Made by a program: the position numbers and the translations under genes. A stretch of DNA of 64,000 nt from Takakia lepidozioides (lineage: Eukaryota; Streptophyta; Takakiopsida; Takakiales; Takakiaceae), in the NCBI GenBank assembly GCA_030704615.1, contig CM060732.1, forward strand, positions 79,569,171-79,633,170. The letters run 5' to 3'. Under the pieces are notes generated by a model. That model saw only the letters and a list, made by a program, of their open reading frames with translations, was not told where the DNA came from and did not search any database. Positions within the stretch are counted from its first letter, which is position 1, and each line of letters starts with the position of its first letter. Shown here in pieces: positions 1 through 11,135 of this stretch.

Positions 1-218
1 AGGAACACCCATGTTCTAGAGAGGGCTCAGGCTGTTTCTTGACTGCAGTATTCAACTTGCCACATATCCTCACTTCAAGAGAAATCATCATCTTTCCGCA
101 GGTCTCACCATCTGAATACTATCCAGGAAGGGAACAGAGGCCGATATGAGAGAATGACATGCCTCTTCTTTCCATGAAAAACAGAATGGGAAGAGAGAGG
201 GAGAGTGAGATAGAGAGT

Positions 219-297
219 GACGTTGTTTGCCGTAGCCTTGTGGCCATAGACCCCGTGCCTAGTTCAATGGGCGAAACACAGAGAGATAGAGAGAGGG
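219..297 (-). mobile_element. LINE-A 3' end fragment
   Basis: Short copy of the 3' end of the LINE family whose longest copy lies at 57.06-60.0 kb ('LINE-A' here). The shared block contains the plus-strand string GTAGCCTTGTGGCCAT. It is flanked on both sides by GA-rich sequence, as most other copies are. Only the terminal few dozen bases of the element remain. Confidence 0.65.
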
Positions 298-1000
298 AGC
301 TTGAAGGGGGTTGGGGAGCAGTTGCTCAGATAAGACCCCCCTTTATTACCTGTAATCACTACTGTGTCCTTGAAGATGGCAGATTTATGAAGAAACAAAA
401 AAGTCTACACTTCCCTGCAATGAATCTCAATGCTTCCATCTGAGTTCTATAATTCATATAGCTCCATAATGGTCTAACATTTTGCTGAGTCCTTAACTTA
501 CAACATGTGACCTGTAAATTCTATAAACCCCTATGATGAAACTTCACCTGGGGAATTATAAGCTTCAGGAGCCTGATCTGTAATCCGAATCCTCATTATA
601 TACATGTCACTTAAAGCTCCATCTCTAGAAGTAGCACAAGAAACAACATATATGTCCTACATACAGCTTTATGCAGATTGTTTACATACTCTGTAAGGAG
701 ATATGTGGACCAGGTTATGTCTTTCTATAATAGACTGTTCCTCGACTGTTCCCTGCTGTGGGTAGCAGCTCCTTTTGTAAACACATGCATGGCTTCAATC
801 CAATATAGTAAGTAAGCCCCAAGTTAAAGCGCCTCTTAGATGCACAGGTGTGCGATTTTTCCAGTAGTCAGGAGAAGGGTTCTTCACCCTTGAGCAAGTC
901 TTGTAGACCCAGATTGTGCTATTCTCTGTTGGGTAGCTGAACCCCATCCCCAAAGATTTTTGAGAATGTGATCCTAACCCCACTAGCATGGGAGGTCCAG
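298..1000. other. Spacer without recognisable gene
   Basis: No open frame with convincing coding character. The stretch is moderately AT-rich and lies downstream of the ODF3-like gene, whose stop codon is at 1001-1003. It probably holds that gene's 3' UTR and terminator, but I see no motif that proves it. Confidence 0.4.
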
Positions 1001-1798
1001 CTATGTAGTATCTCGTCTTTTGTATGCCATGGTAAATGAAGGGCCCGAACTTGCAGTCGAGATATCATAAGCTCCAGGCCCGGGACCTAAGTCCTTCTCT
1101 GTCCTAGGTTTTGAACCCTTGGAAGTGATAGAATAAGATGGACCTGAAGATCTGACGTCCGTGTTATAAGTTCCTGGTCCAGGTGTATTACTTTTGTCAT
1201 TACTGAGGGTGTTTGATCCCATAGACAAGGAAGGAGGAGAGGAATTTGACCGCCTATGAGCTCCTGGCACTGGGATAGGTGAAGAGAGATCAGACGTCCT
1301 GGAGCTTATGCTGAAAGAGGGCCCAGTTTTGAGGTTTCTAGGGATGTTATACGCTCCAGGACCCGGACCGTGGCTGTTGTAGCTGGACGCAGAGCGTCCG
1401 CCCATAGAGAAAGAAGGTGCAGCTGTCTTGGTGGACCCAGTGTTCACAGCGTTGTAAGCTCCAGGGCCTGGCCCAGTTGAGCGTTCAATCTTATCTGACC
1501 CCCGCATGCCAAAGCTGAAGAATGGGCCACGTTTGTTTGCTTCATAGACATCATATGACCCAGGACCTCTCCCCCATGTGTCCTGACTCGTTGGTTTTGC
1601 TCGCGAACCCATGGAAAATGCGGGACCAGAGGCCGAAACTACGGGGTTGTATGATCCTGGACCACGACGATTGTCGCCAGCCTTCAATTTCGTGCGCATG
1701 CCCATGGAGAAGGACGGCCCTGCTGTCCCAATTGGCCTGATCTGATCGACGCTGTAAGTGCCCGGCCCAGGAGTTTTCTCTCTGCAGTCTCCTACCAT
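1001..1798 (-). CDS. ODF3/SHIPPO-like (STPGP repeat) flagellar protein
   Basis: Single-exon frame, 265 aa from the first in-frame ATG at 1798. The frame is open a little further upstream (GTG at 1834) but closes at a TGA, so an earlier ATG would need a 5' exon. The protein is almost entirely repeats. About eight PGPGxY-type turns (TPGPGTY, RGPGSY, GPGPGAY and similar) alternate with eight modules such as GPSFSMGMR. This is the SHIPPO/STPGP repeat pattern of outer dense fibre protein 3 and related microtubule-associated proteins of cilia and sperm tails. No membrane segment or signal peptide is visible. Presence in a plant-like genome implies flagellated cells, as in charophyte or bryophyte sperm. 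It diverges from the PTPDC1-like gene at 3498. ODF3 itself cannot be separated from ODF3-like, CIMAP or STPG paralogues. Confidence 0.88.
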   Translation of the reverse strand: MVGDCREKTPGPGTYSVDQIRPIGTAGPSFSMGMRTKLKAGDNRRGPGSYNPVVSASGPAFSMGSRAKPTSQDTWGRGPGSYDVYEANKRGPFFSFGMRGSDKIERSTGPGPGAYNAVNTGSTKTAAPSFSMGGRSASSYNSHGPGPGAYNIPRNLKTGPSFSISSRTSDLSSPIPVPGAHRRSNSSPPSLSMGSNTLSNDKSNTPGPGTYNTDVRSSGPSYSITSKGSKPRTEKDLGPGPGAYDISTASSGPSFTMAYKRRDTT

Positions 1799-3497
1799 GG
1801 TGTTAGCTTTTGGAGTTGAACCAGGTTGAATCACGGTACATCAGATGAGCTGCGATATGTGACTGATGGAGAGAGTGTTTCACCTAAATGCAAGCCAAAA
1901 GCTGCGTCCGTTGGGCGCACATACTCGTATGAGAGAGAGGGGTCGAAATTCAATGAGGAGAGAGATCAGGCGTGTAGCGATTTCTTCTGAGTGAAGCAGC
2001 TTCAGCTTGTCAACCCAATAATACCCCGGTCCGCTTCAATACTCGTGATACTTCATCATGTGACTCCCTTCAGAGTCTCGTACATGAATCAGCATTTGTA
2101 GTGTGCTGTTTCGTGAGAGAGAGGAGACAACTAGTCGAAGACAGTGTGCATATAAGAAATGGATGGCAGTTGAAGTCAGCTGAATGGGAACTGTGACAGT
2201 TAAGAACCCATTTATATCTCTGTACCAGCACTCCCACCCAATCACAATGCTCTCTCCTGCAACGGAAGACCAAGACTAGTGTGGGAACTCTCATAGAACA
2301 AGAAAAGGTTCTTCTTGAACTTGGGAACTTAGGTCAGAGATCATGGATTTTCGTAACGCCAGGTTGAGCCTTACCATATGAAGTGAGAGAGAGTCACTAA
2401 CCACTCAGGATGGGGAACTACTAAGCTGATGTTACCCACAATAGTTGAAAGATCCCACCAACCATACTTCGAATCCCCTTCTAACTGCCAAGCCCTTTCA
2501 TACTTCCATGAAAAGGGCGCCTCTGTGCTTGTATGTCTTATCTGTCAATCTCAGAACCCATCTCCTTCTTTGGTAAATTATGCAAGTTCCCCCCGTCAAA
2601 TTGTTCAGCAAGTACAGTGGCAAACAGAGTGACCTTCACCTGTTGCCATTCCCCGATCAATTCTTTTTCCGTATTTCTCATGAGGTCAATCGAGCAAGGA
2701 GTAGGTGGCATTGACAAGCACCCAAACTAGTGGGTTTTCTAGTACGCAGCTGCTGTATGTGGCTATCCCTGTCGTTGAAGAATGGGTTCCCTATGATATG
2801 CGTGACTAAAACCCTATAAGAGATGGTACCTGCAGCGAACATCTCTCTTTGATGAGTTGGAGAAGATTACCAGCAAGAAAAATCTGAATTGAGTGTTGTG
2901 GCCATGTTACCGAGCAAATGTCTGTGTGATATCCAGGTTAACAAGTCTATATTTTCTGGCTACAAATTTTGCTGAGTGTTCAGAAGATGGCGGCAGGGAC
3001 TATCAAGTTGATAAACTGTATCCATGTACTGCCATTATAGGCACTGAAAGCAGACTCAAAGAAATGATTGTGGTTTGAGCTTGGAGATGGCAGAAGGCAA
3101 TCCGAACCCTGTTGACCTAAAGAGGGAAACTATGGGAACCACATTATTATCAAACAAACATTGAGACTCCCTCTTCTTGCATGCCGGCAGGATCAGTCAC
3201 TGGGAGTTAGTCGAACTGGGCTGAGGACAGAATTTCCTCAGCAGATTGCAATGGGAAATCCGAGGCCACTCCCTTCCCATTCACTTGAGGCCAGCTGAAT
3301 TTCTTGACTCTATACAAGCTGTTTTGACTGCGTACCTAGAGATATTTTATTCTCTCAGAGAACCAACTCGGCGTTGGCACAGGTTCAAATTGGAATTGAT
3401 TCACCCCGTAGTCGATATTGGGCAAGCCTAAGCCATGCAAAATGCTTCAACAATACAGTGCCAGCATTCGCCTGCATGACAGAGAGGAAATTCTATC
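1799..3497. promoter_or_regulatory. Divergent promoter region between two cilia-type genes
   Basis: The 1.7-kb spacer separates the start codons of the ODF3-like gene (-) and the PTPDC1-like gene (+). It should hold both promoters and 5' UTRs. No coding frame stands out. I could not pick a convincing TATA box or a shared operator by eye, so the regulatory role is inferred from position. Confidence 0.4.
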
Positions 3498-6400
3498 ATG
3501 GGAGGTACACACTCTCGCGACCATGTTATTAGCCGCCCCCGCACTTCCTCGTCTGCGGAATGCAAGGATAAATGCCGCGATCCAAGTTCCGGTCCAGTCA
3601 TCAAACGGAGAAGAAGCTGGGCTGTACAGGTACTACCTCACACCTCACTTCCCCTTCTCGATCATATTTCATGCAAGCTCGAAATCTGCTTAAATCGAAA
3701 GTGTGTGTATTGGAATGGGACGAAGGTGTGGTGTGGAGATATCTAATCCATGACGCACCTTTGAGGATTTAGGTCCCACGGTGCACTTACCGAAAATGAA
3801 GGCATGCGTAGGATTGCAACCCAGTATAGGAAGAATTTCAGACAATTCCATAACGCTCACACAGCCGACAACAATGAGATGAGAGGGGATTGAGCGATCT
3901 ATACAGTAAGGCATGGTATGGAGGGTATGATGTTCTGTCCAGCATTGGGGTTTGCAGAGAAAGAAATGAAATGAGAGGAACGGAAGAGAGACAAGCCAAG
4001 GAACTGGTGAAAAACTGGCAAGGGAAGGTAACCAAGCAGACAGAAGTACTGATCTAGTGCTTCTAATGTACTTGACTTGGGAGTTGGTCTGAAGGACACT
4101 TCGAAATTCACGCAAAAGTCAATCAAAGATACCTTGCATTGTAAGCTTGAGGCCCTAGGCTCGTTCCGAGGATGCCGGTGCGAGGATTACTCACAGCAGA
4201 AGGGGAAAGGTGCTTTCATTGGTCTCCACAGCAACTGGGTCTCTCCTAACATTCTGGCTGCAGCGCGGCCATCAGATTGGCTACTCAGTGAACATCATCT
4301 TATTAGCCAGGTTCTTTTGAGCTCCCTCTCTCTCTCTCCCTCCATAAGCTCCTTGGGCTTTCCAAAGACACTAAGAAGTGCATTTTTCCTGCTTTCTTCC
4401 ACAATCTCCTATGTTATGAAGTACCATTTCATTTCATTTCCACAATCTCCTACAGTGACAGTCTAACAGCCACTTGCAAGATCAGTTTCCTTTCTTCACT
4501 TATGTCTTGCTCCAGACTTGTGAGTAAGGGGTCATTGCTCCCATGATATTCCAAAGTAGTGCAATGCCCTGCATGCCAAGCAAAAGGTGGAGAATCAACA
4601 AGGACCATACTGAAGCTTTCTACCAGCCCTGGTAATTCACAACTAGATAGATAACCTCAGCATCAAGCAGTCTGCCTTTTGTGAAGGAAACTATGGGGCA
4701 AACATCATGTTGTAATAACATAGGGACCTGCATCTGGGCAGTTCAAATCCTCTGGGATAAGCTCCATCTTCAATTTGCAAGAGCCAGGCGAGCATGCTAC
4801 TTGTGGGCCTGGTGTCAATCACGACAGTGGATTTTCATACACCCCCGAAGTCTTCATGGAAAACAATTGTCAGTAGTCCCCTCCCTCCTACCTTCACCAT
4901 ACCTTCACCAGGCTCCCATCTTTGTCCAGTGATTTAGGCTTAGTTCTAATACTGTGTCTGTTATGTGTTCATCCCATATGTTGTTTCTGTCTTCTTTTGT
5001 TTCTTTATATACATTTCTTTCCCTCTTTCTCTCTCCCTTTCCCACCTTGACACTCTGGTTTGAAAATTAGTGGGATTTGACGATTACGTAGGAACCAGAT
5101 TCTCCATATGATAGTGCCTTTTGTCTCAGGGGTCACAACTGTAGGGGTTTAGAAGTACCTAAATCAATCAACTGTTGGGTGGAGAGGGTAGATATCAGGA
5201 AGAGCACAAGTGCATGTGGTTGGGGAGAGAAATGAAATGAAATGGTGCTTTATAACGTCCACGGAAAGCTCATAGAGCTTATGGGACAAAATGGAAGAAA
5301 ACATGAGAGAGGAAGAAATCCAGAAACCAAGAATAACAATTAATGTTCTAGCGATTGTCTAAGGGTGAAGGCCTCGTGCAGGTAGGCTGCCAAGCATTTT
5401 TGATCCTCATAGTGGAGAGAGAAAGACCATTTAGTAGATTCTCTGGGGTTGAATCCCTGTGCAGTTCAGTGACATTATTACTTCATTTCAAGAGGATGAC
5501 ATGTTAGAATGGAAGGGGGGTGCAGTATACTACTACAACTATCCATGGAGGGACATGCAGTGCCCCAGCATGGAGCATTGCCTTGATATCTGTCAAGTCA
5601 TGGTCTCCCGCATTTCCCTAGGAGAGAAGGTCAGACCCTTATATTTGTTACACAGAAACAGCAATTCCTCACCTTGAATTGGGTGGCATACTCTGAAGTG
5701 AAGGATAGAGGTTACCACGAAAATGGAACGTCCCCTTACTAGCGGGAACCCTTTCTGCAAATGCTAACACTCTAAAGAAATCACAGCCATCTAATCACTG
5801 GTTTTGCAAGATACATGGACCTTAAACCAAAATCTACTGTTTTTGTATCTGTTCTGGCCAAACATGTAATGACTAGGGAGAGGCTTTGTTTGGAATGTGG
5901 GGGTTTTTCTTGGGGCGCTTCACACAGGTTGCAGTGCACTGCCATTCAGGGCTGGGTGAGCATGCATCACATCTGTGCCTGTTACGACCACTGCCCACCA
6001 TGCTCTTGCTGTCTTTCCTCTGCCTCTTTACTACCGAAGCTTCCCATCTCACTCCATTCTTCCCTGGCCACGCTTTATGCAGAGACTGAATTGGAAACAC
6101 ATTGTAGTATATGTTCTGTGTTCTCTTTCATTGGGCTTTCCATACACATAGATGTCTAAATGCAGATAACCATCTGAGATCTATGATGCCTTCATAGAAG
6201 ATTCAGCTTGTTCACAGCCTTAGAAGTATTTCACAATGTTGTATCCCTTGATAAAAAAAATGGATGAACCCATTTTGACTGCCAAAGGAACATGAATTGT
6301 CTGGAGTTGCCCTCCCCCAACTCCCCATACTCTCTTATATTTATGTAAGAAATATTCAACATTCAGCTATTCACTTCAAGATTGGTCCACTTGGGCTTTG

Positions 6401-9400
6401 CGATGGCAGTGATGACCAGCTAACCAGATTCTCAGCCAAGTTTTAAATAACTGACAAATTATTCTTCACATTAACGACTGATGGAAAGTCCTGGTTGTGA
6501 TATTCAGGGCGCACTGGGCTCATCATTGCATGTTACTTTGTCTACACCAACCACTGCCATACCTTCGATGAGGTATGTGTCTTTGCATGTGTAGAGTCTA
6601 ACCAGAATGTGATGCAGCAGCCTATGTGCACAGGCCATGTGAGAGGGCTCATATTTACTTGCAAGTGTCTTTCTACACAGATAAATATGTCAAAGACCGG
6701 GAGAGAGAGAGAAAGAGTTTGTGTGCATGTAGTTGCAGTACCAGTGGGATGAGGCAGAACCACACACACAACAAAGCCCGAGACCTGCCTCTATTATAGC
6801 TCATGGCCCTTCCTCTGCAAAAAATGAAAATAAAACAATTAGAGAGGGTGTGTGGATAAGTAGTAGTTGCTGCCCAGGATTCTGCTTCTTCGGTTCCATT
6901 CTTTTTCTCAGAAGCTTTCTGTGCCTGGTCACTCTTCTCTGGTTAGCAGCAAGGGTGAACCGTGGGATATGCCACCTGCTGCTGACCGGGGTTGCGTCTC
7001 CACCTGTTATGACACTTATTGACACTTATGACACTTAAGTCATATCTCTTCATCTCTTATTTACTATAGATTTATTTGGTCTCTCAGTATTGACAGTACC
7101 ATAGAACAGCACCTAATCAATCTGTTTGGGAAAGATGCAGACAAAGAGAGGTTAATGAAGGGTCACATTTTGGTTTTCATTTTGACAAATTTGGGGTTTG
7201 GGTGGTGACTGGATGGCAGGCAATACGAGCCGTGCGCGATTCTAGGTATGCATGCTATTCCCTTCAAAATGATATATTGGCTACTATTATGTTGGGGACC
7301 TTTGGCCATATACTTGCATATTCATTCCCCTCCTTGTATTTCTTGCTCTTCAAATGGATGCAATGGGATCTTGTAAGCTTGATAAGATGAGCTCAACCAT
7401 GATCAGTAAGGCCTGGTCCTCAAAGACTCGCACTGCTTTCCACTCAATGATTTTTAGGGCCCCTTCACCACCCTACTTCCCGCATCCAAAGGCCATTTTG
7501 TGAACTCTTCCATCCTGTAGCTTTACGATTTGTTGTATGCCCTGAGTCAGACTCCATATCATGAAGGGTACCATTCCAGAACCTTGCAACTAGAACTTTC
7601 TCTAACATCATCTGAAATACTATGATTGTAGAAATGCTGAGTGGATGCTTCTCCGGTGCAGACCTGGATCACTGCCAACCCGTAGTCAAGTACAGCATGT
7701 GAAGCATTTTGAGGACTGGTTGAAAGATCTACGCATTATTTTTGGGTATCCAAGACACTTCTATAAGACAGGCCAAGACCTACTTGGGTTCATGGTCCGG
7801 CAGCACAAGTTTTTGCATGGCCAAGAAGCCCGCGACCTGCGCTGCATACCCAAGGTCTCCCTCTCTTCTCCCTCTCTCTCAAGTATTTCTGGACAATCTT
7901 ATAAAGTTGTCTCTCGCTGTCCATTTTGTTCTACTTGGTACCAGAGATACTGTGAACCTCCTGTGGCTATAGCAAACATCCTGTCTCGCCCGCTTCTTCT
8001 GGACATCGCACACCTTATCTCTTTCTTCTTGTGGACACAATATACGTCCTCCCTCTTCTCTTTGAGGTTCTTTCTTCAGGCAATCTCTTGAACAGTAGTT
8101 GCTTTTGGGCTGCTTTTGGCTCTCTCTTTGTGTGCTTTTGAGGCTATGGCAAACAACGTCTTATGAGTACATTTTTTGTGTGCTTTTGTCCTGCTCGTTA
8201 TAAAGTACCATTCCATTTCGTTTCATTTCCCATAAGCTGTGTGAGCTCCCAGTGGACATTATAAAGTACCATTTCAGTCCATCTCATTCATTCTTTCTTT
8301 CTTTTCCCTCAACCATTCGAAACCAATACTAGCCTACAGCCAATGTCTCCAAAAACAATTTGGCAGGACTGCAACTGGATGATTCTCTAGGAAAATTCTG
8401 TGTTCATGCCTCTCAACAACCCCGAAGATGTTATAGGTTAAAATTCACAACCTTGTTCTTTGCTTCATGTAATATCAATCCTTACATTGGACTCTGCAGA
8501 TTGTGTTTTGGATAACCAAGGACCTCATCAAGCGAACTAATTATGAAAGAGAAAAGAGGGAGAAGATTGCCATTGTATTTATGACAGAATTGGCATCCGA
8601 GTTTAAGACTCTGAAGGATTTCAAGTTCCGTAATCTTGTTACTGATGCCAAGGTCTTCTTCTAGCCCCACATATCCTGTCTTGTCCACACGACCTCTTTT
8701 TCTTCGACAGCTTGACTGGCAGTGCAATCACAGCAGGTTTTTGTTTGGCTCTGAGCAAGCCATATGGCAATGCTGAGTTGAGTCCTATACACCCTGGTTG
8801 GCTGAAACCCCAAAACCGGCATCTATGGGTACATGATGGCCAACCTTTGCAGGGGATGGTCATGGACTTGTCCGTTCCATCAAGCAAGAGTGGAAAGCTG
8901 GTCTGACCAACAATAAAAAGAAACAAGGATGCCCATAGGGCCTATGGACACAGTAGAATTACAAGAGCTCTTAACAATTGAGTATTTTGTTTTTGAAAGT
9001 CCCATGATATTATGAAAAGACTGTGGCATCACAGAAATGTATGAATGATCTTATCATGTGGATTACTCACAACCAAAATGCCTCGCTACACTCTGTCAAC
9101 ATTTTATGGGATGTCAGTGTTTGTGAGTCTGCGCATACAGGTCTCTCTCTTTGTTTGTGTGGATGAGAGCGTGGCTGGGTATCTTGTGAATGCAGCTAAG
9201 GTTGAATGCTGGCATATGGGATGATGTGGAGCTCCTAGACACGGAGGTGCTAGTGCACCTTTTGATTGATTGGCTTCGCCTTTTGCAGGTAGCTTTTCTA
9301 AATGTTCCTTCATCCCACATCTATAAAATGTTACATATTCCTGTCTTCCTGTAGTGAAAGCCCTTTGTGATCAGGTACAAGTTAATTCAACTCGAGCCGT

Positions 9401-11135
9401 CCCTACACTGTATGATCTTTTAGAGGCTGTGTAGAGACTCTTCCTCGGTGGACCCCAAGGACACCTGAGGAGCATGGTTGAATGGTGGATAAAGCAGACG
9501 TCACATGAAAAATAGCAGACGGCACTTTCAGGAAGTCCAAACAAACAGCTTCCATCAATGATTACCCTTCCAAGCCTATTCATTTTATGGCCTTCTGGAA
9601 TTGCAGGAGCCAATAGTTCCTGACACAGTACTATCATTGGCACTGGGCCGAGGAGAAATACAGGCAGCCGTATGGGAGCTTACCAAGTGTGGCAAGTGTA
9701 CCCTTGCCACAATTCAAATATTGGCTTGCTGGATGTTTCAGGTCTCTCCTCTCCCTCTTCTCTATGGAAGACTATATTAGCACGGATCAGCATTCTTTAT
9801 TTCATACAATGATGATACCGGCTCTGTAACTGATTTACTGATATTTGTGAGCTCCATGGCCAGTTCTATGGCCTGAGTTACGGAACTTGGTGAGCGACAA
9901 CACCATGACAGGTCTGGAAGGCTTAGTACCATTTGGGGTGGAGACCAGCAATTATCAACAAGCTTATCAGAAATGCTTGGCAGCTTACCTGCACGAGGCA
10001 CTCACCCTTTAGACAATCACTCGAGCAATAGTTTTTATCTTTGGCTCTGGTTTTGTTTCCTCTCTCATGTTTTCTTCCATTTTGTCCCATAAGCTCTATG
10101 AGCTTTCCACGGACATTATAAAGCACCATTTCATTTCATTTCTCCCTCTCTATGTGCCCTTATGGCCCACTGTCAAAGTTACACAGTTCCTTAGCTTTCT
10201 TTGCTTGTGTCAATTGATGTAGCCCTCGTGGCCCTGTGTGGACATCATAAAGTTTCTAGCTTTCTTTCTCTTTTGTAAAATGGTCCCTGGGAACACTTGG
10301 ACGCTAGAAAACTGAGGCCTGAAAGGCAACAAATATGCCAAAGGGTGATACCCTGTGAAAAGGAAGAACCACCTCACACCATGTGCCACCTCCAACAGTA
10401 GGCCAGGGCGTCAAGAGGCACAAAGGGCAGATGCCCAAATTCATATTTCATGCACACAGAGCTGATGTGGCTACATGTGAACTGCAGATAGTACCAGTGA
10501 AGGCAAGCCTTATCCGGCGTCTGTACAGCGGATTGGCACATGTGTTGCTGCACCGATCAAGCCTCGAGGATGAGAAAGACAAGGGTTTGTTCAACCCAGG
10601 GATCTTACCAGGGAGTGTACCCTCCCAAGACTCAAAAAATGATCCATCCTCGAAGCGTCGATCAACAATTTGGGGTAGAGATGCTTCTTTTACAAAGTAC
10701 AAACCATCTCCTCTAGAAACTGAGTTCGGGTTGTTGTTAGAAGCTTCGGCGCGGTATTGGATCAAAGAGAACAAGATTGCTAGGGCGCAGCTCCAGGTTG
10801 CAAGGAGAGAGAGCTCCTTGCCCAACAATGGGGACACTCTCGTAGATCTTGCAGCCAGGGAGAAGAGACTGAAGGGACCTCTAAATGAAATTCTTGCTGG
10901 GGAACCATGGTTGAAAGACTGTGCAAGTTTGCAATTTGACAGTGAGGTTGGTTTGACCAACATCCATGCCACCCTCGCAACAAGCGAGGGACAGGCTTGG
11001 CAGCTGACTGAACCAACCAGCAGTCTCAGTGAAAAAGGAGGGCAGGCGCTTGGAGGGTCTAGCTTCAAGGGAGAGAGCCAAGCTCCGGTTTCATCAAAAC
11101 CTCATCGGGGACGATCCTCGTACACATTTTGCTGA
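3498..11135 (+). CDS. PTPDC1-like dual-specificity phosphatase, 11 or 12 exons
   Basis: Exons placed at 3498-3629, 4152-4310, 4742-4868, 5526-5629, 5928-5955, 6508-6572, 7220-7245, 7662-7854, 8500-8652, 9607-9741 and 10488-11135 (stop). Phases close and give about 589 aa. The core matches the vertebrate PTPDC1 family in order: HSNWVSPNILAAARPS, FNLQEPGEHATCG, the general-acid loop around PWRDM, then the P-loop HCHSGLGRTG carrying the catalytic Cys and Arg and split between exons 5 and 6. The family's post-catalytic VRQHKFLHGQEAR-type segment and its conserved C-terminal EPIV...ACWMFQIVP segment follow. PTPDC1 is linked to cilium formation in animals. The N-terminus begins MGGTHS, a possible myristoylation signal. 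The exon 1 choice and the exact start of exon 2 (4146 or 4152) are uncertain. An extra 18-codon exon at 9375-9428 would keep the frame. Introns hold several LINE-B tails. The 216-codon last exon beyond the conserved segment is unique. Confidence 0.88.
4411..4445 (+). repeat. LINE-B 3' tail remnant in phosphatase intron
   Basis: A short stretch ending in TACCATTTCATTTCATTTC, matching the 3' terminus of the LINE-B copies at 5.2, 10.1 and 27.8 kb. It lies in intron 2 of the PTPDC1-like gene, about 100 bases downstream of the exon 2 donor. Confidence 0.5.
5230..5425 (-). mobile_element. LINE-B 3' fragment with (TTTCA)n tail
   Basis: About 195 bp closely similar to the copies at 9955-10143 (+) and 27821-28020 (-). 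All share GGTAGGCTGCCAAGCATTT (in this orientation), a block reading AGCTCATAGAGCTTATGGGA, and a terminal run of the pentamer ATTTC. It is a 5'-truncated insertion in intron 3 of the PTPDC1-like gene, opposite in sense to the host. The longest copy at 27.8 kb shows this is the 3' end of a LINE. Confidence 0.75.
8140..8172 (+). mobile_element. LINE-A 3' terminus, plus-strand copy
   Basis: Contains GGCAAACAACGTCTTATGAG followed by TACATT, the exact 3' terminus of LINE-A. It is the only copy in the window that I found in this orientation. Very short insertion in intron 8 of the PTPDC1-like gene. Confidence 0.55.
8196..8285 (+). repeat. Two LINE-B 3' tails in tandem
   Basis: Two successive ends of LINE-B type, each ending GTTATAAAGTACCATT or ATTATAAAGTACCATT and a degenerate ATTTC run. 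The second includes the CATAAGCT...GAGCT segment seen in longer copies. Intronic, no coding content. Confidence 0.55.
9955..10143 (+). mobile_element. LINE-B 3' fragment with (ATTTC)n tail
   Basis: Begins around ATCAGAAATGCTTGGCAG and ends in repeated CATTT. It is collinear with the reverse complements of the copies at 5.2 and 27.8 kb. It sits in the last intron of the PTPDC1-like gene, 345 bp upstream of the terminal exon, in the same sense as the gene. Confidence 0.75.

Noticed and set aside
8712-8906. Plus-strand frame of 64 codons in the phosphatase gene, considered as an exon
   Set aside because: It reads smoothly, but no acceptor puts it in phase with exon 9, and the family has no matching segment.
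10448-11068. 206-codon frame antisense to the last phosphatase exon
   Set aside because: Shadow of the coding strand; the plus frame continues the conserved C-terminus in phase.
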